Assembly: GCA_003134965.1 (NCBI GenBank)
Contig: PLDA01000003.1
Coordinates: 124,001-188,000, forward strand
DNA: 64,000 nt
Source of the DNA: Vulcanimicrobium winogradskyi
Lineage (GTDB): Bacteria; Vulcanimicrobiota; Vulcanimicrobiia; Vulcanimicrobiales; Vulcanimicrobiaceae
Direction: 5' to 3'
A program made the translations under genes and the position numbers. Below the pieces are notes generated by a model. It saw only the letters and a program-made list of their open reading frames with translations. It was not told where the DNA came from and made no database searches. Of the stretch, positions 16,904 through 25,439 are shown piece by piece. Position 1 is the stretch's first letter, and each line of letters begins with the position of its first letter.

Positions 16904-17851
16904 CTACGCTGGAGTTTCGTCACTAACGGGCTCAACCGAAATAATAGTGGTCGGGCATTCGGAAAGGTCTAAGATCGGCTCATTGAATGAGAACGTCTTA
17001 GCAGCCGCCTCTGCGCCGAGCGCGTCGACCTCTGCCGCAAAATCCGCCCTCGTTACGCCGAAGTCGAATAGGTGGCCGTCGCCGCCCGCGTCGTAGGGGG
17101 CGCCAAGTCTTCCGGTGCCACGGATCGGGATGCCGAACTTGCAATTGATTGCCGCGATGACGAAGCGCGCAAACTCTGTCAAGTCGTTGCCGAAGCGAGC
17201 CCGAATCTTCGACGCATCCATCGTGCGCAGACGACAGTCCGATTGCTGTACAACGCGTAGTCCAACGGTCCCACCAGTCGACGGCGGCATCCCAAGATAG
17301 TAGGGCGGATGGTAAAATAGGTAGTGTATCAAGTCGTGCCCGTGAAGCCTCCGCGATGCACGATTAACTGCTGCTATAGCGATCCACTGATTAACCCTCG
17401 ACGACCCGTACGAGGTTGATGAATCAAAGGAGCGTCGATTCGTCATTGATCTCTGAACGACGGCGCGTAAGTCGTCCAAGTCATGTCCACCGTACAGCTG
17501 TTTTGGCAACGATTTCGCTTTGAATTTCTTTGACTGGAGAAGAAGCAGCTTAGTAGGGCTGCACAGGCTCTTTAGCAGTATCGCAAGGTCAGCGACCTCG
17601 ACCCTCTTTGTCGGGTCGCTACGATCCACGAGCTGGCCCCCAGGGCCGCCTATAAACCTAACAGCGATTCCATAGGACGAGCCGTCGCCAAGCGTCCGTT
17701 CATTATCGAGTGCCACGTCCCGTTGCACGTTGAAAAGCAGAGAGTGATCGAGCGAGGTCTCATAGGCGTCAGGAAATTGATGATAGAAGCGAGCCGTTGA
17801 TTCAGCGGCGAAACTCAGTGCGCTTTGAAGTGCTATGTCGGCGAGTGACAT
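16904..17851 (-). CDS. Hypothetical nuclease-like protein
   Basis: A 315-residue cytoplasmic protein, not recognised as a named family. The segment VEVADLAILLKSL, then KLLLLQSKKFK, has the D-(x)n-(E/Q)xK look of a PD-(D/E)xK nuclease strand pair, with Gln in place of Glu. Later parts (LIHYLFYHPPYYLG; LTEFARFVIAAINCKFGI) are not informative. It sits 53 bases after the small gene and before the Mrr-TOPRIM gene. In this context it is likely a partner nuclease or substrate-recognition protein; this is inference. Confidence 0.55.
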   Translation of the reverse strand: MSLADIALQSALSFAAESTARFYHQFPDAYETSLDHSLLFNVQRDVALDNERTLGDGSSYGIAVRFIGGPGGQLVDRSDPTKRVEVADLAILLKSLCSPTKLLLLQSKKFKAKSLPKQLYGGHDLDDLRAVVQRSMTNRRSFDSSTSYGSSRVNQWIAIAAVNRASRRLHGHDLIHYLFYHPPYYLGMPPSTGGTVGLRVVQQSDCRLRTMDASKIRARFGNDLTEFARFVIAAINCKFGIPIRGTGRLGAPYDAGGDGHLFDFGVTRADFAAEVDALGAEAAAKTFSFNEPILDLSECPTTIISVEPVSDETPA

Positions 17852-17904
17852 TCAACGCGCCCTTGCTCCTATGGCCAAGGAAACCCTTGACGCCGCGGGT
17901 CCGC

Positions 17905-18259
17905 TCAAGGGGATCCGCTTAGTGCAGACGCAACGGCTTGCCTCATTCGCGGCAACTCGTCCGCATAAACGTCGACGAAGGTCCGACGTTCATTACCAGT
18001 GGGGTGGCCTAAGAAGACGATGAGCCGCTGCCGACCACTTAACTCTAAATCGGCCATTCGCACGCCGGGATCGATGTCGACTAAGCGCCGCACTGGTCTG
18101 CGGGCTTTACCCATGACGACCAAGAGCGAGGCCGCTGACTGCAGCATCACGGCCGAGAAATGGCGGTCGACGCAGGTATCCAATGCCTCAATAACACCGA
18201 TTCTCGCGCTGCGACTTGCAGTGAACTACTTCGGTTAGCGCATAGTCAACGCCAGGCAT
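17905..18259 (-). pseudogene. Small hypothetical gene, probable one-base frameshift
   Basis: Directly after the kinase gene's TAA an ATG (18259) opens MPGVDYALTEVVHCKSQREN, which stops after 23 codons. In the neighbouring frame ARIGVIEALDTCVDRHFSAV continues to the stop at 17905, through MLQSAASLLVVMGKARR, LVDIDPGVRMADLELSG and QRLIVFLGHPTGNE. The total of 355 bases is one over a multiple of three. The alternative is a 92-residue protein starting at TTG 18183. The tight TAA-ATG junction favours one gene with an indel. No family recognised; it lacks membrane segments. Confidence 0.5.
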
Positions 18260-20176
18260 TTAGGGCTCCTGTAAAGCCTGAATAACGACTCGCACTAGAG
18301 ATTGCTGCAGTGACGGGATAAGCAGCGACTGCCACGCGGTGAGACGCTTTACCGCGACATAGTGTTCGTGACCAAGACCGTGTGCCTCTAGGACGGGGGC
18401 CGTCGCGTCTCTGGCTATGACACACAGTCGCAAGCAGAGAACGTTGCTTCTTGAGAGCATGAGTGGCTTGTAGCGCTCTTCGAGAGTCGTAACGCTATCT
18501 TCGCCATTGGTCAAGTCGCGCTGGAATGCGACGAGTTGCTCTACGGAGCCGAACGGGTGAAAGAATGTAAGGAACAACGACAGCTCCAGCTTCACCAGGT
18601 CAGCGCAGGGGTGACCAGGTCCGCTCAGGGCGTAGTCAATTAAGAAACCCTGGTTCGCACGTATTAGTACGTTTGAAGCATGTGCATCTCCGTGACATAT
18701 TGCCTTCGTGGCCGCCGTCTCCATGACGCGCGCTGCTTCATCTCGCGCTTCAACTAGGGCTGGTCCAAGACCCCAATGGAAGCCCACATCCTCCATCTCC
18801 TTGATAAGGGTTATCTGAGGATTCGCCTTGCAGGTGAATTGTGCTTCAAATGACGGTCTACTGTTCAGCGCAACGAGTCTTTGCGTAGCGTGCTTAAATC
18901 CAGCGACGAGGCTATCGGTTACAGGATAGGCCTTCTTAGTATTCATTTCGGCAAACCAAAGATCCCGAAGAACCTCACGCAGCCCGGGAGCCGCTTCAGC
19001 ATCGACTCCATCCTGTGGGATTACATCAAAGATTATGAGCGCGGCAGGTCCGTGAAAGTGAATTTCCGGATTCAGGTCATTGTTATCGCGAAGTATGTAG
19101 GTATAGAAGCGTTGCGCCTCCTCAATAATCCGCTCCTTCGCGTCAAGCTTAACGACCACTGGCATGCGCAGATCGTTCACCCGCACGAGCGCGACCCTTG
19201 CACCAGAGGCTCCATCCCGAAAAAACTGCGTTTTCAAAGACGTGAGCTCAAAGCGCTGCGTGAAGTGACGCTCTTGCGAGTAGCGCGCCATAGCTGACGC
19301 CAGCAAGCTGATCTCAGCGGCCGTCAATTCACCAGGAGTGAATAGGCCGGTCTGCGCTCCCGCCGTTAACCGATCTCGCGCCGCCGAAATATTGGGTAGT
19401 TCACGCTCTTGCAAGATGCGGTCACGGATGGAAAGCTCCTCAACTGTAGGAGCATGCTTGCGGCATCGCTGAGCCCGTACGATGTCTTGGACCTCGGGTT
19501 CGGATACCTTAAGACCTTCGGATTGACATCTAACGAAGCTGAAAGTTGAAAACGCGGCCAAAAGCCGCATGAGATCGAGTTGCTCCGGCTTGTCGAGCAT
19601 GTTTAGGAAAGACGGCTCGACGAGCACGGCGCATATGCCAGCGCCGGAGCTGAGCATAGTTGGCAAAGCATCAAGCGTAGCACAGCGATATGGCGCGAAA
19701 CTCGCCCCGCTGAGTAACGAAGTTATTCCTGGCTCGTCGTTAGCAGAAAGAATCAGAACATCGGAGAAGTCGACCGGAATTGCTCGCTCGTCGGTCTTAT
19801 CTTCTTTGCCGTTGACCTGTACTGAGCTTGGCGATGACGGCTGCGCGAAAGCACTTGTTTGTGTAGCAGTCGTCGTCGCAGTACCATACGCAACCGGGCG
19901 GAGCTCGGCGGGCAGGGAGCCGGCGACCGCATTCCTCAGCAACAAACTGGATAAGCTTGCGGCTGCCGTCGCGAGACGGCCGAGCTCGTCGCCAGAGTAT
20001 TTTGCCCGAGCGAATATTATTTGAAAGCGCCGTTCCTTTTCGACGCTCGGGAGACCACTCTTGTCGAGTACTTCCAGTGCTGCAACTAAGCGGGCGATAC
20101 CGAGATCACGCGATAGGGAATCAAGGCTGCCTTCAAAGGCGTCGGTAGCTCCTGCGATGATAGCATCGGGATTCAC
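18260..20176 (-). CDS. Pseudo-receiver domain fused to an APH-type kinase
   Basis: A 638-residue protein. Residues ~1-110 are helical. Residues ~135-215 look like a response-regulator receiver fold (FSDVLILSANDEPGITSLL; ICAVLVEPSFLNML) in which the phosphorylated Asp position reads Glu. The C-terminal ~330 residues form an aminoglycoside-phosphotransferase-like kinase. It has a strand Lys in MPVVVKLDAKE, catalytic HGD at 495-497 with Asn502 (CHGDAHASNVLI), and metal-binding Asp514 (FLIDYALSGPGHPCADL). The kinase residues are intact. Its ATG overlaps the stop of the ATPase gene by 4 bases, so the two are translationally coupled. Substrate unknown; antibiotic resistance is unlikely from context. 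Confidence 0.68.
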   Translation of the reverse strand: MNPDAIIAGATDAFEGSLDSLSRDLGIARLVAALEVLDKSGLPSVEKERRFQIIFARAKYSGDELGRLATAAASLSSLLLRNAVAGSLPAELRPVAYGTATTTATQTSAFAQPSSPSSVQVNGKEDKTDERAIPVDFSDVLILSANDEPGITSLLSGASFAPYRCATLDALPTMLSSGAGICAVLVEPSFLNMLDKPEQLDLMRLLAAFSTFSFVRCQSEGLKVSEPEVQDIVRAQRCRKHAPTVEELSIRDRILQERELPNISAARDRLTAGAQTGLFTPGELTAAEISLLASAMARYSQERHFTQRFELTSLKTQFFRDGASGARVALVRVNDLRMPVVVKLDAKERIIEEAQRFYTYILRDNNDLNPEIHFHGPAALIIFDVIPQDGVDAEAAPGLREVLRDLWFAEMNTKKAYPVTDSLVAGFKHATQRLVALNSRPSFEAQFTCKANPQITLIKEMEDVGFHWGLGPALVEARDEAARVMETAATKAICHGDAHASNVLIRANQGFLIDYALSGPGHPCADLVKLELSLFLTFFHPFGSVEQLVAFQRDLTNGEDSVTTLEERYKPLMLSRSNVLCLRLCVIARDATAPVLEAHGLGHEHYVAVKRLTAWQSLLIPSLQQSLVRVVIQALQEP

Positions 20177-22044
20177 GACAGGAGTTTGCCGTAGCGTGCT
20201 TCCCGCCGCTCGAATGCCTCGCGACCGCCCTCGAGAAGATGAAGTATGTCATCCTTGCGGGCATCCAATGGTCCAGTTCGTGGGGGTGCAGCCTTGCGCG
20301 GCGACGCCATATTCATTACGACAATCGATTCAGCCTCACCTAAAACCGGGATATTGGCGTTGTGCGTAACGAAGACTAGCTGTCGTTCGATCTTTAGCCG
20401 CGAGATGTTCTTGACCAGCACTTCATAGATGAAGTTGTTGTCGAGATCATCCTCCGGCTGATCAATAATCAGTGGGCCCGTGGATCCTCGTAGGATTAGA
20501 GGCAGAAGTGCTGTCGCGCGTTGGCCCTCGGAGAGTTGATCGACAGCCTTCGGCACACCACCGTCAAACATAGTAATGTCGAGGGCGTCGTCAAGCAGCG
20601 TTCCCTCGAGCTCATACAAGTCGGGGTGATCTCGAAGATATGCAAGGACACGACTGACTTGGCCTACGTCTCGCCCAAGGACGTTCGCCACGCGCGGGAT
20701 GTCGCCGTCTTCGATGATTTGGAGGAGATCTGTAGCGCTGAAAGATGTTGCAAGGCCCTTAGCGATCTCATCCTGTTCACGTATACGGGATCCCAACAGC
20801 ATGCGACTAAGACGCGTTACGTAGGGACTAGTAAAGCCTGAGCGGCGAACGGTGAGAAGAACGACGGCGCCGAACTCACGATTTATGCGATCCGCCTCCG
20901 AGACCCTCGTCTCAAAGATGGTTTCCCGACTCTGAGCTACCTCGGCCCGAAGCCCTCGACGTTGTGCCGTAGCGTCCTCAAATTGTGTCTGAAACTGTTC
21001 GAAGTCTCGGTCGGCTTTTTCTAACTCGGCCAAGCGACGGCGTAGTTGATCTTCGCGCTTGAGGGATTCGCTGACAGCCTGCTGCTGTTGACGCTGCTTA
21101 TAATAAGCTTCATCGAGCTGTTCGAAGTCGCTGACGAGCGCGGTCCAGGCAGCGTCAATATCAATACCGGCGATCGATGCTTTTATCGCCTCGGCCGTCA
21201 GAAGGTCGGCGTCGATGCGGTCGAGAACCGCCAGCGGGACTTCGGGCCGGGAGGTTGCTTCTGACGCTATTCGCGTTCGTATCGACGCTGCCGTGGATCG
21301 GGCTGGCGCGAGGGCATCTAAGATGCCCGTGGCCGTGTTGCGTAAATCCCTAAGTTCGACGATAAGTTCTAGAGTTCGCTGTCGCTGCAAATACTGCGAA
21401 TGCTGTTCTTGCAAGGATGGCGGGAGCGCCGGGCGATTCTCCAGCGCTTGTGCGAGCTCCGAGCGGACCTGGGGGAGCTCGCGTAGTTGCGCTCGCAGCC
21501 GCTCGAGTTCCATTCGAGTCAATCGTACAGCTGAGCCGATTTGCTTCAGCGTTGCTACATCCCGCTCAATGCGTTTCACCTGGTCTAGGAGCACGCCCCG
21601 ATGCGGGCGATCTATAAGTTGAAGTCGTTTTTGAGGGTGATCAGCGGAAGCGAGCTGTTGTAATGCGCTTTGAGAGTATATTTCAACTTCATCGAGTAGA
21701 TCATCATTCACCGCGTCGCGAACACCGTCGCGGAGCAGACGTGGTCGGCCATCCATTTCGCGCTCAACGATATATGATTCTTGCCGCGCCCCGTCCTCTA
21801 CCGTCAATTCACACGTCACGGTGCCGGAGCCGAGAGTCTTTCTGATAACGCCTCTGTCGTTATCGAGGATTTCTGCGACTCGGTCATTGTCGACATTGAA
21901 GGCGAATCGGATTGATTCTACGACGGTCGACTTGCAGGTACCGCGCGCGCCTATGATGCAAGTCAACTTTCGGTCAAATCTGACGGGTGAGTGTTCCAGG
22001 AAACCGCTGTTCGTGCTTATGGAAGTCAGATAGACTCGTCGCAC
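20173..22044 (-). CDS. SMC/ABC-like ATPase with coiled coil
   Basis: A 623-residue ATPase starting with GTG 22044. Walker A is GARGTCKST (residues 32-40). Residues ~150-440 are mostly coiled coil (long Glu/Arg/Gln/Leu helices). The ABC signature LSEGQ is at 504-508, Walker B LIIDQPEDDLDN at ~522-533, and the switch His in VFVTHNANIPV near 558. The head resembles TrlF-type/DNA-repair ATPases (LSEGQRATALLPLIL). Proteins of this architecture sense DNA ends or foreign DNA and activate nucleases in several defence systems. It is the first gene of the minus-strand operon and is coupled to the kinase gene. Confidence 0.82.
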   Translation of the reverse strand: MRRVYLTSISTNSGFLEHSPVRFDRKLTCIIGARGTCKSTVVESIRFAFNVDNDRVAEILDNDRGVIRKTLGSGTVTCELTVEDGARQESYIVEREMDGRPRLLRDGVRDAVNDDLLDEVEIYSQSALQQLASADHPQKRLQLIDRPHRGVLLDQVKRIERDVATLKQIGSAVRLTRMELERLRAQLRELPQVRSELAQALENRPALPPSLQEQHSQYLQRQRTLELIVELRDLRNTATGILDALAPARSTAASIRTRIASEATSRPEVPLAVLDRIDADLLTAEAIKASIAGIDIDAAWTALVSDFEQLDEAYYKQRQQQQAVSESLKREDQLRRRLAELEKADRDFEQFQTQFEDATAQRRGLRAEVAQSRETIFETRVSEADRINREFGAVVLLTVRRSGFTSPYVTRLSRMLLGSRIREQDEIAKGLATSFSATDLLQIIEDGDIPRVANVLGRDVGQVSRVLAYLRDHPDLYELEGTLLDDALDITMFDGGVPKAVDQLSEGQRATALLPLILRGSTGPLIIDQPEDDLDNNFIYEVLVKNISRLKIERQLVFVTHNANIPVLGEAESIVVMNMASPRKAAPPRTGPLDARKDDILHLLEGGREAFERREARYGKLLS

Positions 22045-22092
22045 TTTGGAATACCTCGGAAAGGCACTGCTACCGACTTAGTACTCTCTCAG

Positions 22093-22140
22093 AGTTCGCA
22101 AGGTGTGATGTGCTCGTCGGCACTCCACGCCTTGCGAACT
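22093..22140. repeat. 15-bp inverted repeat upstream of R6
   Basis: AGTTCGCAAGGTGTG pairs with CACGCCTTGCGAACT (14 Watson-Crick pairs and one G-T wobble) around an 18-base loop. It lies upstream of the ATPase gene's start, 40 bases before R6. The distance to the repeat equals that of the hairpin before R3. Confidence 0.78.
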
Positions 22141-22180
22141 GATTCGGTGACACGGTGGCAGCGTTTGCCTTGTCCCTAGC

Positions 22181-22220
22181 TTTACTGGTAACCGGTACAT
22201 ATCCTAGCCGCTACATCCCC
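22181..22220 (+). repeat. Island repeat R6
   Basis: The last copy, 40 bp. TTTACTGGTAACCGGTACATA is identical to R3 over its first 20 bases and more. The second half (CTACATCCCC) has drifted. It separates the five-gene operon from qatD. Confidence 0.8.
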
Positions 22221-22417
22221 GGGTGACCGACGAGACGGCGGTCGACGACGGGCTCGAAGTGGTTCCGCAGTAGGGACGGCCAGAATCGTCGCGTCGACAA
22301 GGTCGCGGCCCGCCGAGAATCTGTGAGCCGGTCGAGAAGGAAGTCACGCCCGCAGGTCTGCGCAACTGAGGACGGCAATCAAATCTCAGAAGTCGTGGTA
22401 CGCCGCCGGAGACACCG

Positions 22418-23182
22418 TTGATCGTCGCCCCCTTTGTCGACACCCATTGTCATCTCGACGCCTATTTTCGGCCGTTCGAACCAGCCGCTGAGGCGGCGCG
22501 TGCTGAGGTCGAGATCATCGCGGTCACAAACCTTCCAAGCCATCGTCAACGACTGCAAGCACGGCTGCCGTTCGCGCCGCACGTGAGCTTCGCGCTTGGC
22601 GCGCACCCGGTCGAGGCCGCCAAGATGCACGAAGGTGAGTGGCGCATCTTCCAGTCCAAAGTCACGACTGCCGATCACATCGGCGAGGTCGGCCTCGACT
22701 TCTCACCCGCCGCTGATCGCGCCGCTCAGGAGCGCGTGTTCGCCAAGGTTCTCTCAATGTTACGCGATCGACCTCGCCTTATCACCGTGCATTCGCGACG
22801 CGCCGTCCGGCCCGTCTTAAAACACCTTGCGGACGCGCAGTTGACAGGGGCGGTCCTGCACTGGTTTTCCGGCAGCAGAGTTGAATTAGATGCTGTGTTG
22901 AGCGCGGGGCATCTGCTTTCAATAAACACGGCGATGATTGCATCCGCGAAGGGAACGGACATTCTGCGTTTCCTTCCTCGCGAACGCGTGCTTGCTGAGA
23001 GTGACGGACCGTACGCACGGCACCGTGGGAAGCCCGCCTCGCCTTCAGACGTCCGCGCTGTTTACGCGGCGGTGGCGCGTCTATGGAGCGCCGACATCAG
23101 AGATGTCAGAGCCCAATTGGCACGGAATTTGGAGGCTGTCAGGACAGGGGTCGTGGTATCAACGCCCTGTTTGTTTCCCTGA
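22418..23182 (+). CDS. qatD: QatD: TatD-family DNase of the Qat defence system
   Basis: A 254-residue TatD-like metal-dependent nuclease. Start TTG 22418 has GGAG 6 bases upstream. The first metal motif is DTHCHLD (residues 8-14). Further ligands are in GEVGLDFS, VHSRRA and LHWFSG, and LAESDGPYA near the C-terminus supplies the last Asp. The Qat system (QatA ATPase, QatB, QatC QueC-like, QatD TatD-like) is an established anti-phage defence. Here qatD points towards qatC on the opposite strand, whereas the usual arrangement is one co-directional operon. It is 194 bases from the end of qatC. Confidence 0.85.
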   Translation: MIVAPFVDTHCHLDAYFRPFEPAAEAARAEVEIIAVTNLPSHRQRLQARLPFAPHVSFALGAHPVEAAKMHEGEWRIFQSKVTTADHIGEVGLDFSPAADRAAQERVFAKVLSMLRDRPRLITVHSRRAVRPVLKHLADAQLTGAVLHWFSGSRVELDAVLSAGHLLSINTAMIASAKGTDILRFLPRERVLAESDGPYARHRGKPASPSDVRAVYAAVARLWSADIRDVRAQLARNLEAVRTGVVVSTPCLFP

Positions 23183-23375
23183 GTTGAAGGCGACGTTGCT
23201 TCGTAAAGAGAGGGAAATCACGATCTTGAGCGGGGGTGAATCTGCGAGGTGTCCGATCGCATTTGCTGGCCACCGTCAAACTCTGAAACGGGCAGCACTG
23301 TGATTGCGGTCTCGCCCTTGGTCCCGGCTGAGATCCGACGGGTCTTCGCCACTGAGCGTGTGGATGCGGAAGGCC

Positions 23376-24731
23376 TCAGGCGATCCCTGCGTAGGACTTC
23401 ACCCCACGCGATCCCTTTTGTTCGAAGAAGTCGCGCAGCTCCTGGATGCCACGCGCATGCAGGTGCGAGAGTTGTTCCATCGTAACGTCCGCGGGTACCG
23501 GCCCCGAAAGCAAAGGGTTAAGTCGCTTAGGGCCGGCGCCGACGGCGGCCAATACCGCGCGAAGATCACGTCCAGTAACTGGCTCGTGCACGAAGTCAGG
23601 CTTCTTGCAAACGTCAATGCGATACCGTTCAAGTCCGGTGCGCTCTCGAAAGCGATCCTCGTTGATTGCATGAAATGCCGCTCGTCGGATGATGCACGGA
23701 TAGCAGTAACCGCAGTTCTTGGGAAAGTTCTTCTTGCCGTCCCATCGAGCTTGTTCGGAGCGCGAGCATGACACGCTGGCATAGCCGATTTTACGGATGA
23801 GTTCCGGGTTCCGGCAATGCTCAAGCATTTCGCCTTTGGTCAACAAGAGATACGGATTGTCGAGCTCGTTTCTGATGCCGAGCACGTCTAGCGCTTGCCG
23901 TAGCTGGGCGAGGAAGTGGGGATGCGTCGTCCGTGTGCTGCAACTCCCGCTCCGTTCGGGCACAAGCGGTACGTTGAGGGCGATGAGGCCATTTTCTGGT
24001 ATACGCAGTGTTACATTTGCGCCCAGCGCGGATGCCCCCACGAGGCCCATTGCGATGAAGACTAACGATCGACTGCGCGTAGTGTTCTCTGAACCTGCCG
24101 GCAAGGGAAACGCCGATAAACCACTGGTCTTCCCTCGAGCCCGCACTGGCACGAACGTGCTGAGATTCTCATATTCGTCGTCGAGCGCCGAAGATAGGAT
24201 CTTCTGTGGAGGCTCCGTCAGGCCCGAATCGTGATGGCCGAGAAGCAATAGCCGCTCATCGCCCGCAAGAGCGTCAATCGCCCCAATGAGCGAATCCAAA
24301 CCTCCAGAAAAGAGGTGCACTGCATTATAAGACGCGCCGGCCTTCCGCGCGCGCACGGGTCGTCGAATTCCGCGCCGAAAGCGCAGACTCCAAGTATCGC
24401 CTGTGAGGAAGCTCAGTGACCTTTCAAGCGCGGGTCGAGCACTTTCCCATCGCTCCACGTCGGCGACAGGCATCCGGACCTCGAAGTCGCGCGTCCATGC
24501 GTCCGCAGTGGATTTACGCGGTGTCTTCTTATCGGCGACATATACTGCGCCGGCAAACGTGAAGAGATCGCGCGCCGCGGGCAGTGGTTCGCCAACCACG
24601 TCGGTTATTCGATGGATATCGTGCGACAATGTCGAGCCTTCGGCCAGATCGCTCACGACGAGGGCATCCGATAGAGAAGGTGGGACGGTGTCCGCCGGCG
24701 ACGTTCGAACGTACACGTTGCGTTTAGGCAT
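23376..24731 (-). CDS. qatC: QatC: QueC-like PP-loop protein
   Basis: A 451-residue protein starting at ATG 24731, which overlaps qatB by 8 bases. The PP-loop ATP-pyrophosphatase motif SGGLDS is at residues 142-147. A Cys cluster (SVSCSRSEQ ... NCGYCYPC) in the second half is the QueC-type zinc site. The N-terminal ~130 residues are specific to the defence form. QueC makes 7-cyano-7-deazaguanine; QatC is thought to carry out related nucleobase chemistry or protein modification. Co-encoded with QatA and QatB. Confidence 0.88.
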   Translation of the reverse strand: MPKRNVYVRTSPADTVPPSLSDALVVSDLAEGSTLSHDIHRITDVVGEPLPAARDLFTFAGAVYVADKKTPRKSTADAWTRDFEVRMPVADVERWESARPALERSLSFLTGDTWSLRFRRGIRRPVRARKAGASYNAVHLFSGGLDSLIGAIDALAGDERLLLLGHHDSGLTEPPQKILSSALDDEYENLSTFVPVRARGKTSGLSAFPLPAGSENTTRSRSLVFIAMGLVGASALGANVTLRIPENGLIALNVPLVPERSGSCSTRTTHPHFLAQLRQALDVLGIRNELDNPYLLLTKGEMLEHCRNPELIRKIGYASVSCSRSEQARWDGKKNFPKNCGYCYPCIIRRAAFHAINEDRFRERTGLERYRIDVCKKPDFVHEPVTGRDLRAVLAAVGAGPKRLNPLLSGPVPADVTMEQLSHLHARGIQELRDFFEQKGSRGVKSYAGIA

Positions 24732-25437
24732 CTTCGTCTCCGAGTGTGCGGAACGCTTCGCGCATGCATCGTTCAATGATGCGTTCCGTATCATTTCGCC
24801 AATCGAGCGTTTCGACGTCGATGTCTTCGAAAGCGATCACAACCTCGGCGGCGATGTAGCGTTTCATCTCTTCCTCACGCCTTCGCGCCGCCGGAGCACT
24901 TTCTGCGTGCGCGCGCAAGCGATCTCCTAGCGCCTTCGCGAAACGTCGGAAGATGTAGGCTGCGATGAAGCGGCGCAGCAGGTCCAAAGCACCGACTACG
25001 TCAAGGTCCCCGAACGCATCCTCGACGTCGTCGGAGTCCTCGAGCAACTCCCGTATAACGTCGACAAGTGCCTCGCGCGCCGCGGTTTCATCGAGAGTGT
25101 TTGCGCCGGCCGCCAGTGTGTCGACGATGCGTTGGAGCGCCTCGTCGGCCGCGAGACCGACGGCGTCTTCAAGGCCGAACTCGCGCAGCGCCGCATCGAT
25201 CCCGCGCTGTGCGGTTGCTTGCCCAAATGCAAGAAGGCGGTTTGCAACCGCTCGCCCGACCGGCGCCTCACGTGCGGCTTCGCGAGCGCCGCCGAGCGCC
25301 TGGACGAAGCGTGCGATGGGCAGGGCGGGGCTCCGACCGCCGGCTTCGCCGCCGCCAGATGCGAAGCGGGAGGTGGCGTTCTTGGCGCGTTTCCACGGGA
25401 GTGTCGTCGGTGACGAGTAGGAACTAGATGTGCCCAA
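24724..25437 (-). CDS. qatB: QatB: accessory protein of the Qat system
   Basis: A 237-residue protein beginning MGTSSSYSSPTTLPWKRAKN, the characteristic QatB opening. The rest is Ala-rich alpha-helix (RFVQALGGAREAAREAPVGRA; RELLEDSDDVEDAFGDLDV), ending in an acidic tail. No catalytic motif. It lies between qatA (2 bases away) and qatC (overlapping), so the three are one transcript. Confidence 0.85.
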   Translation of the reverse strand: MGTSSSYSSPTTLPWKRAKNATSRFASGGGEAGGRSPALPIARFVQALGGAREAAREAPVGRAVANRLLAFGQATAQRGIDAALREFGLEDAVGLAADEALQRIVDTLAAGANTLDETAAREALVDVIRELLEDSDDVEDAFGDLDVVGALDLLRRFIAAYIFRRFAKALGDRLRAHAESAPAARRREEEMKRYIAAEVVIAFEDIDVETLDWRNDTERIIERCMREAFRTLGDEDA

Positions 25438-25439
25438 TG

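Noticed and set aside
18881..20024. Plus-strand frames of 138 and 151 codons opposite the kinase gene
   Set aside because: Codon use and composition look like shadows, and the minus strand carries clear kinase motifs.
5902..22220. Repeats R1-R6 as a CRISPR array or as classical attC sites
   Set aside because: Spacing is kilobases with genes between, so not CRISPR. The attC core GTTRRRY and its partner are not matched (GTTTACT has T at the fourth place), and no IntI-type integrase with its extra domain is seen.
5902..22220. Repeats R1-R6 as promoters
   Set aside because: They all face the plus strand although several lie before minus-strand genes or after plus-strand genes, and the inner spacing does not fit -35/-10 elements.
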